In this document: positions 12,001 to 23,576 of the stretch, one piece after another | Position numbering within the stretch: position 1 is the stretch's first letter | Layout of the letters: each line of letters starts with the position of its first letter | From: Phialocephala subalpina | Taxonomy: Eukaryota; Ascomycota; Leotiomycetes; Helotiales; Mollisiaceae | Direction: 5' to 3' | DNA: 64,000 nucleotides | Assembly: GCA_900073065.1 (NCBI GenBank) | Contig: FJOG01000003.1 | Span: forward strand, 3,012,007 to 3,076,006 | The notes under the pieces: generated by a model | Database searches by the model: none | Told to the model about the DNA's origin: nothing | Seen by the model: only the letters and a program-made list of their open reading frames with translations | Program-made: the position numbers and the translations under genes

Positions 12001-15000
12001 TGTACTAACTTAAGCTAGGACGATTCTCAAAGAAGTTTCCTGTTCCTGGTAAAGGTGTTTGGGCCATCCACACTCGAGATTATCGTGTCAACAACCCAAC
12101 CGGATGCCAGATCCTCGTCACAGTCCCACATATTCTCCAAATTATGTTGCTCTCACCATCCAATGCGAAGTCCTGGGCTCCCAAGGTTCGACGCATCATC
12201 TTTGATGAAATCCATTGCATCGGTAATGCGGAAGATGGTGTCGTCTGGGAGCAACTTCTCCTCCTCTCACCGTGCCCGATCATCGCCTTGTCTGCTACCG
12301 TGGGCAACCCGGAACAGTTCAGCGACTGGCTGACGATTACCCAGAAGTCTTCAGGCTCCGAGCTAAAGATGATCCAGCACGGTACCCGTTATTCCGACCT
12401 CAGAAAATACATGTACGAACCACCACAGACCTTCCACTTCGCCGGCCTCGGCAAATCTCATGGTGTTGGTCTCGGCCTCGATGGACTTCTCGGATTCAGT
12501 GCATTCCATCCTGTTGCCAGTCTAGGCGACAAATCTCGAGGCATGCCTGATGATCTTGCTCTGGAGCCTCGAGACTGTCTGTCGTTGTGGAATGCGATGA
12601 TCAAGTCTCAGACCGACAAATATCCCGTTCCTGCGTCGCTGGATCCTGCGAAGGCTTTGCCGAAATGTATTCGAAAGGCCGACATCTTCGCTTGGGAGAA
12701 GGCCATCAAGAAGGTTCTATTGCAGTGGATGGCAGACAAGAGCTCTCCCTTCGATGCCGTCGTCCGGGAGCTATCCTTATTGAAGCCCACGGGAGAGATA
12801 GAGCCAGTACGGCCCCCGTCCTCGACTACCTCTTCCATTACCGATGGGGATAGGGATGCTGTTGATAAGCATCGTTTGGAGTCTACGACCCTACCACTGC
12901 TTTATCAGTTGCACAAGCGTCGTGCACTACCCGCCATTTTGTTCAACTACGACCGCAACGCGTGCGAAGAGATCTCTTTCGCAGTCCTGAAACAACTTGT
13001 CGAGGCAGAGAAGCGGTGGAAGGAGGGTCCCGCGTGGAAGAAGTTGATGGAAGGCTATGAAAAGTATCAAGCACAGAAGGACAAGAAGTCGCGAAAGCCC
13101 GCGAAGCCAGCTAAGAAGACTAAGGATGATGGTGATGAAGGTGGCTCGAAGCTCGATCGTATGCGCGACGAGTCATCCGAGGGGGCATCGGTCTACGATC
13201 TCTTCGACCCTGAGGAACCTCAAGCCGAGTTCAGTTTTGCCAATCCGAAGCAGCTTCAGAAGGCTGAATTGAATGAATATGTCAGTGCGCTGAGATGGAA
13301 GAATGTCCGAGAGGAACTCATCGAGTTACTCAGGCGTGGCATTGGTGTCCATCACGCTGGTATGAACAGAAAGTACAGACAGTGTGTCGAGATGCTGTTC
13401 CGAAAGGGTTTCTTGAGAGTGGTTATCGCGACCGGTACTCTCAGTCTTGGTATCAATATGCCTTGTGCCACCGTCGTCTTCAGTGGCGACTCTGTCTTCC
13501 TGACTGCTTTGAACTTCCGACAGGCTGCTGGTCGTTCAGGCCGTCGTGGTTTCGATTTGCTTGGTAACGTCGTCTTCCAAGGCATTTCAAATGAACGAGC
13601 AGCTCGCCTTCTCAGCTCTAGATTACCAGAGCTTACCGGACACTTCCCCATCACAACAACATTGGTCTTGAGATTGTTCACACTGCTCAATGACTCAAAC
13701 AATTCGAAGTATGCGGCCCAGTCCGTCAACTCTCTACTCTCGCAGCCCAGACTTTACATGGGTGGACAAAGTTTCAAGGAACAAGTCTTGCACCATTTGA
13801 GATTCTCTATCGAGTACCTGCGAAGAAATGACCTGCTTGGCCCTGGAGGTGAACCTGTAAACTTCACCAGCTGCGTTTCCCACCTGTACTACACCGAGAA
13901 CTCCAGTTTCGCATTCCATGGTAAGCACTTCCAGTTTGTTTACTGCTAGCAGAAGCTAACATTTTAATCTAGCACTTCTGAAGGGCGGCTACTTCCATAC
14001 GCTCTGCGCCGACATCGACACAAAGACTACTATCGTTCTGTATCAAATGATGCTTGTACTCAGTCATCTATTCGGCCGACGACTCTGCAGAGAGGTTGAT
14101 GATCCCGACCAAGCCGAAAAGATCCGCCGTTCGTCTTCCATGGTTTACCTCCCACCAATGCCCCAGGAGGCTGCCGACATCCTCAGAGCCCACAACAAGG
14201 ATACTTTGGACGTCTTCACAACTTATGTCAAGACCTTTGCCGAGCAGCATGTAAAGAAGGAAGAGAGATATCTACCACTAACCCACACACCCGTCGGAAG
14301 ACCTTCATCTACCGCCAACGGAAAGGCAGTCAACGGCCACGTAAAGGTAAACGGCAACGCCGACACAAAGAAGGTTGCCGACTCCATCGACTTCCTCCCC
14401 AGCCTCCCCAAACCCCACGCCCGCTCCGCATTCGTTGCTCTTTCCGGGTTCGGCGACGAATTCTCCACAATCGAAGATCTCTGCTCCTCAACCCCCGAAG
14501 GCGTCTTCCTTGAAGCAGCCGTCGTTCCTCATCTCGAGCTCCATCCCGACGAAACCCGCACCCCACTCAACGCTTACCTCCTAGACTTCTTTATGCACGG
14601 CTCCGTCGTCCCCCTTGACATTGCGAACGGAATCCGCAAATCAGACGTCTGGTTCCTACTTAATGATTTCTCTATGGTGCTCGCTACAATCGTTACTTCC
14701 CTTGCCCTGCATCTTGGGCTTGATTCTGGCGCTGATCCTGAGATGCTTGATGTCATGGGTTCAGGTGATGCGGCGGAGAATGATGAGGATGAGAAGGCAG
14801 CTGCTACGGCGATTCCGGATGCTCCTGCTGCTGGAGTGGGATCCAAATTGGGAGAAGTTGAGAAGCCAGCGTTTGTTAGGAAGAGTAAAAAGGTTGCGGA
14901 GGATTGGGATGCGGGTGAGGATGCTGCTGTCGCGGAAGAGGACTTCATCAAAAACCAGGCGGGTAAGGTTACGGAGGGGACGGATGATGAGGAGTATGAG

Positions 15001-15078
15001 AAGCTGATGAATGTCTACAAGGCGTTCAGGAAGTTGAAGAGTGAGTTTGATGAGAAGTTCAGAGCTATCTGGGCTTAG
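9047..15078 (+). CDS. DDX60-like Ski2-family DExH-box RNA helicase
   Basis: Six exons (9047-9230, 9456-9551, 9606-10872, 10961-11970, 12019-13920, 13973-15078) join in frame to 1,854 residues, close to the size of animal DDX60. The N-terminal third is the long DDX60-type region (ILAWYDSTRP start, LLHAVYVVERFLENLIKR). Helicase motifs are intact: Walker A APTSAGKT near residue 808, motif II DEIH near 915, LSATVG near 945, and motif VI QAAGRSGRRG near 1353. A lysine-rich linker follows HKRRALPAILFNYDRN. The C-terminal part includes LLKGGYFHTLC and YQMMLVLSHLFGRR. DDX60 is known in mammals for antiviral RNA sensing; the fungal role is unknown, and cytoplasmic RNA surveillance is an inference. Both long exons are free of frameshifts. 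Confidence 0.93.
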
Positions 15079-15619
15079 GTGTGGTTCTGGCATGGATGGT
15101 GGGTTGGGTGTGGGGTGGTTGGATGGATGGACACAATTTGCATGAACTGGAAAAGATGTGGTTGGAGTACTGTTGTTACATTATGTTTGTGAACTGTGCA
15201 TAGCATAGACTGATAGAGATAGATAAATTGATGACTGTATATGAAGCCGGCAGGCACAGTCACAAGTCAAACCCTGTTGTCACAGTTGACTATTTCAGGG
15301 TCACGTGTTTCGTGTTTTCAACTACAACTTTCATATATTTCTGGCATTAAAAGAACGTGTATATCCTTGTAACACTCTCAAGACTTGCTGTTCTTAATCA
15401 ATTTCGCGAGAAAGCTCAAGTTTTGACAAATTCGATCGAATCAAATCTGCAAGTGCTCGTCCCGCCATCCACACTAGAACTTGGATTGGAGACAATGATT
15501 TCAAATCCGTCCCACCAGGAAATTCTATGTCCTATTAGCCTCTCATCACTGGTCTCGTTGGCTCTCTCATGGCTTTTGGAGAACGTTCTTGCACCTGGAA
15601 TGGAAAAAGAAAACAAAAC
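15079..15619. other. convergent 3' intergenic region
   Basis: The helicase gene ends at 15078 and the secreted-protein gene ends at 15620 on the other strand. A minus-strand open frame at 15416-15616, with ISWWDGFEIIVSNP, looks somewhat protein-like and might be an alternative last exon of the neighbouring gene through a weak donor near 15637. A TCACGTG site is at 15301-15307. Confidence 0.4.
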
Positions 15620-16465
15620 TCACGGTTCACACCAGCTCATATCCGTCGTCTGAGCCGTAACAACAACTTCCCCAAACAATACATTCCCAAAATCCCACAC
15701 CCCGGCTGTACCTTGAATTTCAATACTGAGCACTGCTTTCGTCAATGGTCCTCCGTTCGCTATCGTGATGTTTAGCTTCGTTACTTTCAAAGGAGGAAGA
15801 TTGGAGGACATACGGTACGTTTGAGGATTCATAATCGCGGAACCGGAGAACGTGGTATCGCTTGGAGGATTTCCTTGCCATCCAGGAGTGTTATACCACC
15901 ACAACGCCATCTGACCATCGGGCTGCAGTTGGAAGATCGATTTCAGGGAATCTCCCGGGAAAACTAGTCCGCGTCAATACAATTAATTCTCTTCTTCTTG
16001 ATTACCATGAACGGGGGTATAACTGACGCTGATTTCGTTCACCATATAATATTTGAGGTCTGGTCACACATCAATACGAGGTTCAGTTCAAGGGAAGGGT
16101 GCGACGTACGCGCAATAAACCTGCGGCTCAATCCACCACGTATCGGGACCTCCGCTCGCGCTTTCTACTACAGTCTGGAATACAAAGCTGTCAGAGGCTG
16201 GCTGCAGGCCGGGCCATACTGCTTGGATATTGTTTGGGCTGGGGTTGGGTGAGGCGCCGGGGATTATGAGAGTGCTTTGGAACTGAAGTCTAGTCTTAGA
16301 TGTGTCTACTTCGGGAGAGGGGAGAAGAGAGGGATGGGAAGTGTGAAGTACAAGTGTGATGGGTACGCCAGGGTCGAAGAAGATAGCGTATTGAGGGGTG
16401 GACTGGAGAGTTGGAAGGGGAAATGAGAGGAGTAGGAGAGCGAGGAGGTTCTGAATGGACTTCAT
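15620..16465 (-). CDS. secreted hypothetical protein
   Basis: Three minus-strand exons (16465-16110, 16059-16028, 15963-15620) keep frame and give 243 residues. The N-terminus MKSIQNLLALLLLSFPLPTLQ is a clear signal peptide. The mature part has GPDTWWIEPQVYC, then PGDSLKSIFQLQPDG and WWYNTPGWQG, and looks like a beta-rich extracellular domain, but I cannot name the family. The middle exon is only 32 nt and its boundaries are the least certain part. The final residues are SWCEP; a GTGAGT donor overlapping the stop region could add a further exon. There is no transmembrane segment after the signal peptide. Confidence 0.65.
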
Positions 16466-18079
16466 AGTTGATATTACTTGATCTTGTTCCTGTTTGGATG
16501 AATGACTATGCGAGTTCTTCGAAGATTGTTTTGAGCTTGATTATTCTGTTTTATGCTCAAGAAGCTACATATTCGGAGTCAAGCGCTGACGAAGTGAGTT
16601 CGATGATTCACATTATGAGTTCAACTTGTAAGTGACTGGGACCTTCGCTGCTTCATGATTCACAACTTCTAGAGATCGAAAGGTATAAAGTCAAAAACAT
16701 AGTGATTATTCATTCACAGATAGTGTAACGCCAACGCTCTCTCCCTAAACTAAAAATATGCGTGAGGCAAACGACCATGCCCCGACAGCACTCGAGAGAC
16801 GCTTCACTAGGGGGTCTATGAATTCGTGGAACTATGAGAATACGACCTGGATTCCATTGCCGGGCATGGCGATGGGAGGCGGTGCTTATGAGCAGGTAGA
16901 TGCTGATGTCGATCTTGGATTTTGGTCCGATATTAGGCATGTGAGGGCAGAGAGGCGGGCTTCAGGTTGAGTTGTGTTTGAAAGAAATGTTACTTTCAAG
17001 TCTGCATGTTGTTGATATTCTGATGGTGTCATTGTCTTTTCGTGAGGTAGACCTGGGTGGGTGAAGTGACTCGCTAAGTTGGTCTTTTTGAAGCATAGAC
17101 ATTGGGGTGTCGTGTTTAAGTAATGTATGCTCGTTTGCTTGGAATAGATATTAGAAAATATGTATCTGGGCGTGGTCTTGACAGACATTCTGTCTTCAAC
17201 TTTAGTACCCGGGTATGCGGCAAGAGAAAGTCTCTCAAGTCCCTCAAGTATTTAGTTACATGATTGGAGCTATCATGATGTCGAGCTAGTGCGCGAGTGC
17301 GGGGAATGCGGGGGTGTATGCTTGATAATAGAAAAAATTGAATTTGTTGCTCATGATTTTCTTTCATATATTCCACCTGGAAACTAAGAGAAGTTATCCA
17401 ACCCGAACGCGGACTTAGGCAGAGACGTTCGAATCCAACGTGATCATTTAGCCTCATCGCAATCTCCAATCGCACTCCACTGCTTACCACGAAAGAATTT
17501 CCCAAACCGGGAAATTTTCCGACTAACCGAGGAGCTAGCAAGGGGATTCAGGGGGATGGATGTCTCTCCGTCGGGGGAATTAAGTGGCCGATTTTGTGCA
17601 AGTGGTAGGCAATTGCGACAACGACCAGAATTGCCAGTGATTTGATTTAACAAACTTGTGCTTTTTTTACGTCTGCAGGCTCAGTAGCTACTTTATTTCT
17701 TCAGAAGATCGAATCGAATTTGAGGTGCGTTGTGTCGAGCAAATAAGGGGTTGCTACATCGTGCCAAAATCAGCTAGTTTCTCTTCCCCCCTCCCGCCGA
17801 CAGGGGGGATGTGTACATGGTACAAGAGACGATAGCGCATCATTGTCGGAGGAACTTTAAATCGTTCTCTATTGTACACTGGGTTTGGTAACGGGTAGAG
17901 ATTACACGACCCGGCGTGCCCATCATTTCCTAATTTGCTTACATTATCCCACGATTTTGTCATATTTCGAAATTTGACTTTCAGCCTCGCGTCAAAGACA
18001 TTTTCTTTGTATCCGCTTCTCACTTAAATCCTTTAGCATCCCACGCCCGTTTCACTTCTTCAATTCGCGATCGACCAAG
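16466..18079. other. 1.6 kb intergenic region
   Basis: Apart from the tiny frame at 16758-16970 there is no supported gene. A 141-codon antisense frame at 17116-17541 has no domain, no intron support and atypical composition. The right end is the promoter of the CrtC-like gene; a pyrimidine-rich stretch precedes its ATG. Confidence 0.5.
16758..16970 (+). CDS. small open reading frame, doubtful
   Basis: A 70-codon frame starts MREANDHAPTALERR and ends RAERRASG. It has a mixed polar composition without obvious low complexity, no signal peptide and no recognised domain. The only support is its compact open frame preceded by an A-rich context, so it may be chance. Confidence 0.15.
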   Translation: MREANDHAPTALERRFTRGSMNSWNYENTTWIPLPGMAMGGGAYEQVDADVDLGFWSDIRHVRAERRASG

Positions 18080-19366
18080 ATGAAACTTCTTCTACCGCAA
18101 TGGCTCTTGTTTGCTACCGCTGTCTTGGCTGCCAATCTATTAAGAGCCAAAACTAAACGGAACGAAATCATTCCCTCAACACCCTTCCTCGGACCCATTA
18201 CCGCAGACTTCACATCCTCTCACCTCGGACTCGACGGTCCCAAACTCTCCGCCGTAAACAGTACATCATTCGACTGGTGGTACTTCGACGTCGTATCCAC
18301 AGATCGCAAATCATCCCTCGTCGTCGTCTTCTACACCGCTTTGCCCTCCGCATTTCCCTTCCTCCCAGCATCCACAGATGTCACTACAGTAGGGATCTAT
18401 ATCGGGTTCCCGAATGGAACAACGACTTCGACTTATTTGGGTGCGAGTGAGGCGATTGTTTCTACGGATGCGCAGGGATCCACTGGCAATTTCGTGGGAA
18501 CGGGTGCGGGTTGGGCGGGAGCGGAGGACGATTCGGTGTATGAGGTTTTGATTAATTCGCCGAGTAATGGGATTTTTGGGAGTTTCAATTTGGTGGCTAC
18601 GGCGCCGGCGCATTATCCTTGTGGTCCTGCTACTATTAGATCAGGTCAAAACTTGGTAAGAACTTCTTTGCTCCTGGAATCTGCACTCGGAGGACTCCTT
18701 TTCTGGCTTGATGTTCGGTCTCAACCTGTATTGAAAAAGAGAGTGCTAACTTCATAATTTGAAAGGAGGTCGGACCTAACATCGGATGGTCAAACGCTGT
18801 GCCTGACGCAGTTGGTTCAGTTGCTCTCACAGTCGGAAGCACCAAGCTCGCTTTCACAGGTGTAGCTTACCACGACAAGGTAATTCTATCCCATCCCCGA
18901 GGCCCATCTTCTCTCTGACCCCGTTCTATAGAACTGGAGCAATCAACCCTTTACAGACAACGTCGGAAGCTGGTACTGGGGTCACGGTCACATAGGCGGC
19001 TACTCCCTCGTTTGGTTCGACTTCCTAGCCGTCAACGGCACCGAATACGTCAGTGCCTACGTCTCCAAAAACAACAAAATCCTCGCATCCAGTTGTACTC
19101 CTGGATCCATCAAAGTTCGGCCAACTGGTGCTAATGCGGATTATCCTCCAACGGTATATACGGGAAATCCTGGAGGGTTTAGTATTCTGGTGGATTTGAA
19201 TGATGGGGGTGAGATGAGCTTCAATGTTTCGACAGATAGTATTGTTGCTGGTGCGGCGGGTATGGTGTATACGAGGTGGACGGGGGTGTTGAATGGGAGT
19301 TTGAATGGTGGGAAGGTTATGACGGGAGGTGCCGCTATTTTCGAGCAATTCAAATTATCTACTTAG
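18080..19366 (+). CDS. secreted CrtC / kievitone-hydratase-like protein (lipocalin-like double barrel)
   Basis: Three exons (18080-18655, 18766-18879, 18932-19366) give 374 residues. A signal peptide (MKLLLPQWLLFATAVLAA) is followed by the family signatures FDWWYFDVVS, the junction segment VAYHDKNWSNQPF and SWYWGHGHIGGYSLVWFDF. These are shared by CrtC-type hydratases, fungal kievitone hydratase and the related fold of some Diels-Alderases. Several N-glycosylation sequons (NST, NGT, NWS, NVS, NGS) agree with secretion. The reaction cannot be told from sequence; hydration of a plant or host metabolite is one known activity in the family. The Trp/His-rich loop segments are all present, so the fold is probably intact. 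Confidence 0.78.
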
Positions 19367-20679
19367 TGGACGAATTGTTTGCACCACCACACCTTGACTC
19401 CATAGAGGACTAATTGTTAATCCAATTGCAATACCGACAACTCAGGACTGTCAGCGCTGCTGTTCTCGATTATAATGTGGCTTTTCGATCAGAAAGTTAC
19501 CCCGCATCGGTACTGTAAGCGAAGTCGAGCGGGGCAGCACTGTGAAAGTACCCAAGAGCTCAAACAATGTTTCCAAAAGTTACATACAGAAGAATGATTG
19601 GAATCCTACCTTCATACTTCATGAGGACATCTCTCATATTTTCAAAATCTCGTTCGATATCTTCCACTTCTCTGTGATATCACTTTGCTATAGTGCAAAA
19701 TGCTGCCCGAAAGTCTTCCCAATATCGCCAAACCGAGGTCGAAGCAGTACCTTAAGATGTGGATATAGGACTTTGGCTTATGCTCTCGGTATAATAGCAA
19801 CGCATAATCTAACACCTTGTTTGTAAAGGGATGAACCATTTCGCGGTCTCTGGCCACTAGTTGCGGACTGTCTTGAATCCCGATGCCTCTTCGTCTGTAT
19901 GGACCCCGAGGAAAAGAAAGGAAGAAATTTGTCCTTTCAACAAGAACCAAAATTTCAAGCTGTGAGCAATTCTCTAAATTTTAACAAGACTCGAGTAGTG
20001 CCAGGTCAGAGTCTTGCAAGTGATGAAGCCCCTCAAAATTCACTCAGGGGCCAAGCGAGGCACAAGCGAGAAAATCTCTTCCGCAGTCACCACGACGAAG
20101 GGATCAAAACAAGAAATTCTCAGCACAGGTCGGACATTTTGGGTACTTCTTAGGCCTGTCAAAATTATAGTCTACCGAAGCATTGAGTGATACCGTCGCT
20201 ACGGCAAATATACATTTACTTGGAGGCTGCCGCCTCGTTAGAAGCTGAGTGGGAAACCACCTGACCTGTTGTCTTGGAAGTACTTATTCAAATCTATATG
20301 GGAATTTAGTGGTGGTGAGGCGAGTCGGGAAGTTAGTGGGGAGGTGGGCGCCGAGTCGAAAGTGAGCGCCTTCCACCTCTTCGCGATTAGCGAGCTGTGT
20401 GTGTTGTGATCTCTAATCAAGATTCTGGAAATGGACACTAGGTGGTACGTTTAGCCTCTCCATGCTTGTGCGATGCCGGTGTCATAAATGTTCGAAACCT
20501 ATCCTAGGCCGTAAGATCCTTTCCCTGATATCCCATGTCTTCTTCATGAAGTGGTGCTGTGGTGCCGCGTCCTGATACTCCTGTCGTGCCACATGGCTCT
20601 TATCCTATATCTATCCAATATTAGACAATGAAAGTATGTATGAAATGAACAAATCCCTCTGAAGGTTGCATGGGTCTCG
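19367..20679. other. 1.3 kb intergenic region
   Basis: No supported gene. A TTACCCCGC element at about 19498 and GAGCGGGGCAG at about 19529 form a loose inverted pair. The short frames here lack domains or splice evidence. Confidence 0.5.
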
Positions 20680-21636
20680 CTATCCGTTTTCTTCCTTAGG
20701 TCCATCATCACCAGCTTCAGCGCTCAGGGGCTGGCCTTCTCTTAGCCTCTTCAATTCACTATCTCCGATTGATCGAAGTTCGCCATCCTGAAACAAAGCA
20801 CACGTATTGACAACCATGAAGCCCGTCTTGGCTATAATAGATGTGAATCAGCAACCCGGACGGAGACAGGGAGCAACTTAATGCTTACCATGCTTGAGCA
20901 ATTTGTTTAAAAAGCTTCGATGGGTGATGATCACCACCTCAATGATCTTGTTGGCAGTGGCAGCAAGAAGACCTCTCAGGAAGCCTTTGACGAAGTCGAC
21001 CCTCCAATTAGCTTCTGACGGACTCCAAACTCCGTCCTTGTCATTCCAACCCTTGCGACCATACGTGGTGACATCAACCCTGGGAACCTCTCCTTCTTTC
21101 GCTCGATACTTCTTTGACAATTTTGAGAAGCCAGCACCAACTCCCCCTGGACCTCTGTCGAGACTTTGAAGTTCCGGCATCGCATACACTGTGAGAGTCT
21201 TCCCGACCACGTCAGGAAAGGCAGCGATCGCAGTGTTGATAGCTCGCTTCATTGGTGAGCAGAGAATGTGAGTTACATGACTCGAATGATCTTTGAAGTC
21301 CGTGACGAAGGTCGAGCACTGAGCTTTCCCAGCGTCAGAAAGACCCGGATCTCTCGGCCTCGGACCAAAAATCTCGGTCTTCTTTTGCGCCTAGACGAAT
21401 CGTCAGGTCAATTTCAAGTGATACATAAGATGAAGGAGTTGAACCTCCGCGTGGCGCATGAGATGAACGATCACTCGAGTTGGAGCCGGAAGCGAGAGGG
21501 ATCTCGACCTCTGTGGTTTCGGTTTCGCTCGAGGAACCAAGGATAATGATAAAGGACGAAGCTTTGGACTTAAAGGCTTCGAATCAACTTTCTCCGGTCC
21601 TGCGTCTTTGTTTTTCTTCTGCTTATCTTTAGCCAT
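20680..21636 (-). CDS. histidine phosphatase superfamily protein (phosphoglycerate-mutase-like)
   Basis: Three minus-strand exons (21636-21445, 21390-20889, 20831-20680) join in frame to 281 residues. The first exon is Lys/Pro/Ser-rich and ends VIVHLMRHAE, containing the RHxE form of the catalytic RHG motif. The second supplies LSDAGKAQC, ILCSPMKRAINTA (the conserved second arginine), AMPELQSLD and the distal IITHRSFLNKLL, whose His is the expected second catalytic histidine. The third exon (AKTGFMVVNTCALFQDGEL) closes the alpha/beta domain and ends acidic. A broken paralogue lies 0.8 kb away on the same strand. Substrate is unknown; phosphatase or mutase activity are both possible. Confidence 0.88.
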
Positions 21637-22429
21637 GATCGTTCGCGTGCCTGTTCGGATCGTCCCGCTGCGGAGAGCGGATATGCAGCTCGTCAGGCAA
21701 TGTTGGGGATCACGGTTGAGGCCCCGTTGATGTTGAGAATTGAGATCACCATGTATGACGACTGGCCCACATTTTGAATGAATGGATAGGGGTTGTACAA
21801 CGCATCGTTAGGTTGCGGCCTGATGAGGCCCGATCAAGACCAGGGAGGGGTATCTCGACGTGACCTTCTCGGGAACACCTTAATACCGTTCTATAATTCG
21901 TAAAACTGCAGGACAAGATGGTTTACACAGAACCTGTGATTGATAGTTCATAAAGCTATCATTTGTCTGATTTTATTAATCGACAGACTTAATAATTGAA
22001 AGTGATTCAATATCTCGTCATTGCAATCATGTGACGAGCAATCTTTTTGCGTGTTCATTGCGACTACTCTCCAAGAATCAATCAATGATGCTACTACATG
22101 GTTAGAAGAGCTTATTGTGTACAAATACGAGCCACAACAGGTTGTTTTTGAGTGTTTTCGTACTCTTAGCTGGTGATTTCGATGTATCGGAGATTCCGCC
22201 GTTGCCAAATCTAACACTTTCCTCAACATAGCCACATCTTTTTTCGGCCCTTTCCCTCAGGAAAGATGCATTGCATGTCTGAAATCTACGTCTTCTCTCC
22301 ATCTGTCATGCAATATTCCTTTCTCAATCGTATCCAGCAATTTATCAAAGTTGTCCACATGAGCAGCGAGAGTGATGTCCTAAGATACTTGACTTCGAGA
22401 ACACCTAGTTCACGCTGTTTCCATGTTGG
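21637..22429. other. intergenic between the histidine phosphatase paralogues
   Basis: No supported coding frame. The interval separates a complete gene from its damaged tandem copy and shows no mobile-element ends. Confidence 0.5.
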
Positions 22430-23354
22430 CTATCCATTTTGATGAACGGGCTCCTCGATTTGTTCAAAAAGCTTTTGGAATGCTTCTCTTATGTAGTTGA
22501 CCCTCGTCTGGTCAATCTCTCGAAGTTCGTTCTTCTCGTTGAAAACATAATTCGTAGGTTGGGCAATCTTCACCCTCGCAATATTACACAACAAGTCAAC
22601 CAAGTTGGAACTTTGTGTCATGCTCAAGGTGAATGGGGACTTACCCGGACCGGCAAGCTTGTTCAAAAACGAGCGATGACTAACGATCACGACTCCGAAA
22701 ACTGCTCCTTTGTTGGCGGCTTGAAGACCTTGCAACAGACCTTTGATATAGTCGATATGCCATTGTAACGCCCCGGATCTCCATATTCCTTTCACTTTCT
22801 CGTTCCAGCTCTTCTTCCCAAGGGTAACCATATCGATAGCTTTTTCCTGTCCAAGGTATCTGTTCTTCAATTCGCTCAAACCCAATTCTCTACTGTTTAG
22901 ACCTTCGTCTATAGTCTGGAGTTCAGGCATTGCGAGAATCGTAACACATGCGCCTCCGCCTTTGAGAAGTATTTACAAGCTGTCAAAACCGTTCTTTCCA
23001 TAGGAGAATATAGAATATATGTGATATGCTTGACCTGATCGCCGAAACTCGCCGCGAAAACCTGGCCCTGCTGTCCTCCTTCTGGTGTCAAAGTCGGATC
23101 GCGAATATCTTGTCCAGCTGTGCTTCCCGCTTTATGCACAACCTGTGAATACGTCAGAGCCTCCTGCATCCTGAGAGTTACCCAGGGCTTACTTCGGCAT
23201 GGCGCATAAGATGGACGATGATACGCGGAGTAAGTTCTCCTTCTCCTTTTGCTTTGTTTTGATCCACCAAGATGGTACTGGTCCCCAATGCCGGCGTGTA
23301 AGAAGTCCCGGAAATCGCAATAATGATGCTGATTTCGAAAAGCTTGTTGATGTT
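22430..23354 (-). pseudogene. histidine phosphatase paralogue, frame-broken and without a visible start
   Basis: The order of motifs matches the gene at 20680-21636: RIIVHLMRHAE (near 23193), a 50-nt intron at 23143-23192, ILYSPMERTVLTACKYFSK, then AMPELQTIDEG and VIVSHRSFLNKL, ending VHQNG. The frame changes at the AAA run at 22961-22963: before it the frame reads to KYFSK, after it GGACVTILAMPELQ, and one additional A would join them. Upstream of RHAE the frame is open to 23354 but contains no ATG, so a first exon is missing or unrecognised. The catalytic residues themselves are kept, which argues that the break is recent or a sequencing error. Confidence 0.7.
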
Positions 23355-23576
23355 TCAATCCGGTTATGGCAAGCCGAAGATAAATAGTAGGGTTCTTGAT
23401 CAAGACGCCGACGCCGGTTATCAAACCCTCGAGAAACCAAATCTAAACGAAAATCACGAACAAAGGTGGAACTTCCACAAAATAAAATATGTCTTGCGAA
23501 GAGCAATGCCTGTAAAGCAAAGATGAACAGTGGTATGGTGACGTGGTCTTCATAATCCATTTGATGCAACAGCACC

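Noticed and set aside
17116..17541. 141-codon minus-strand frame
   Set aside because: No recognisable family, Arg/Ser/His-rich shadow-like composition and no supporting signals.
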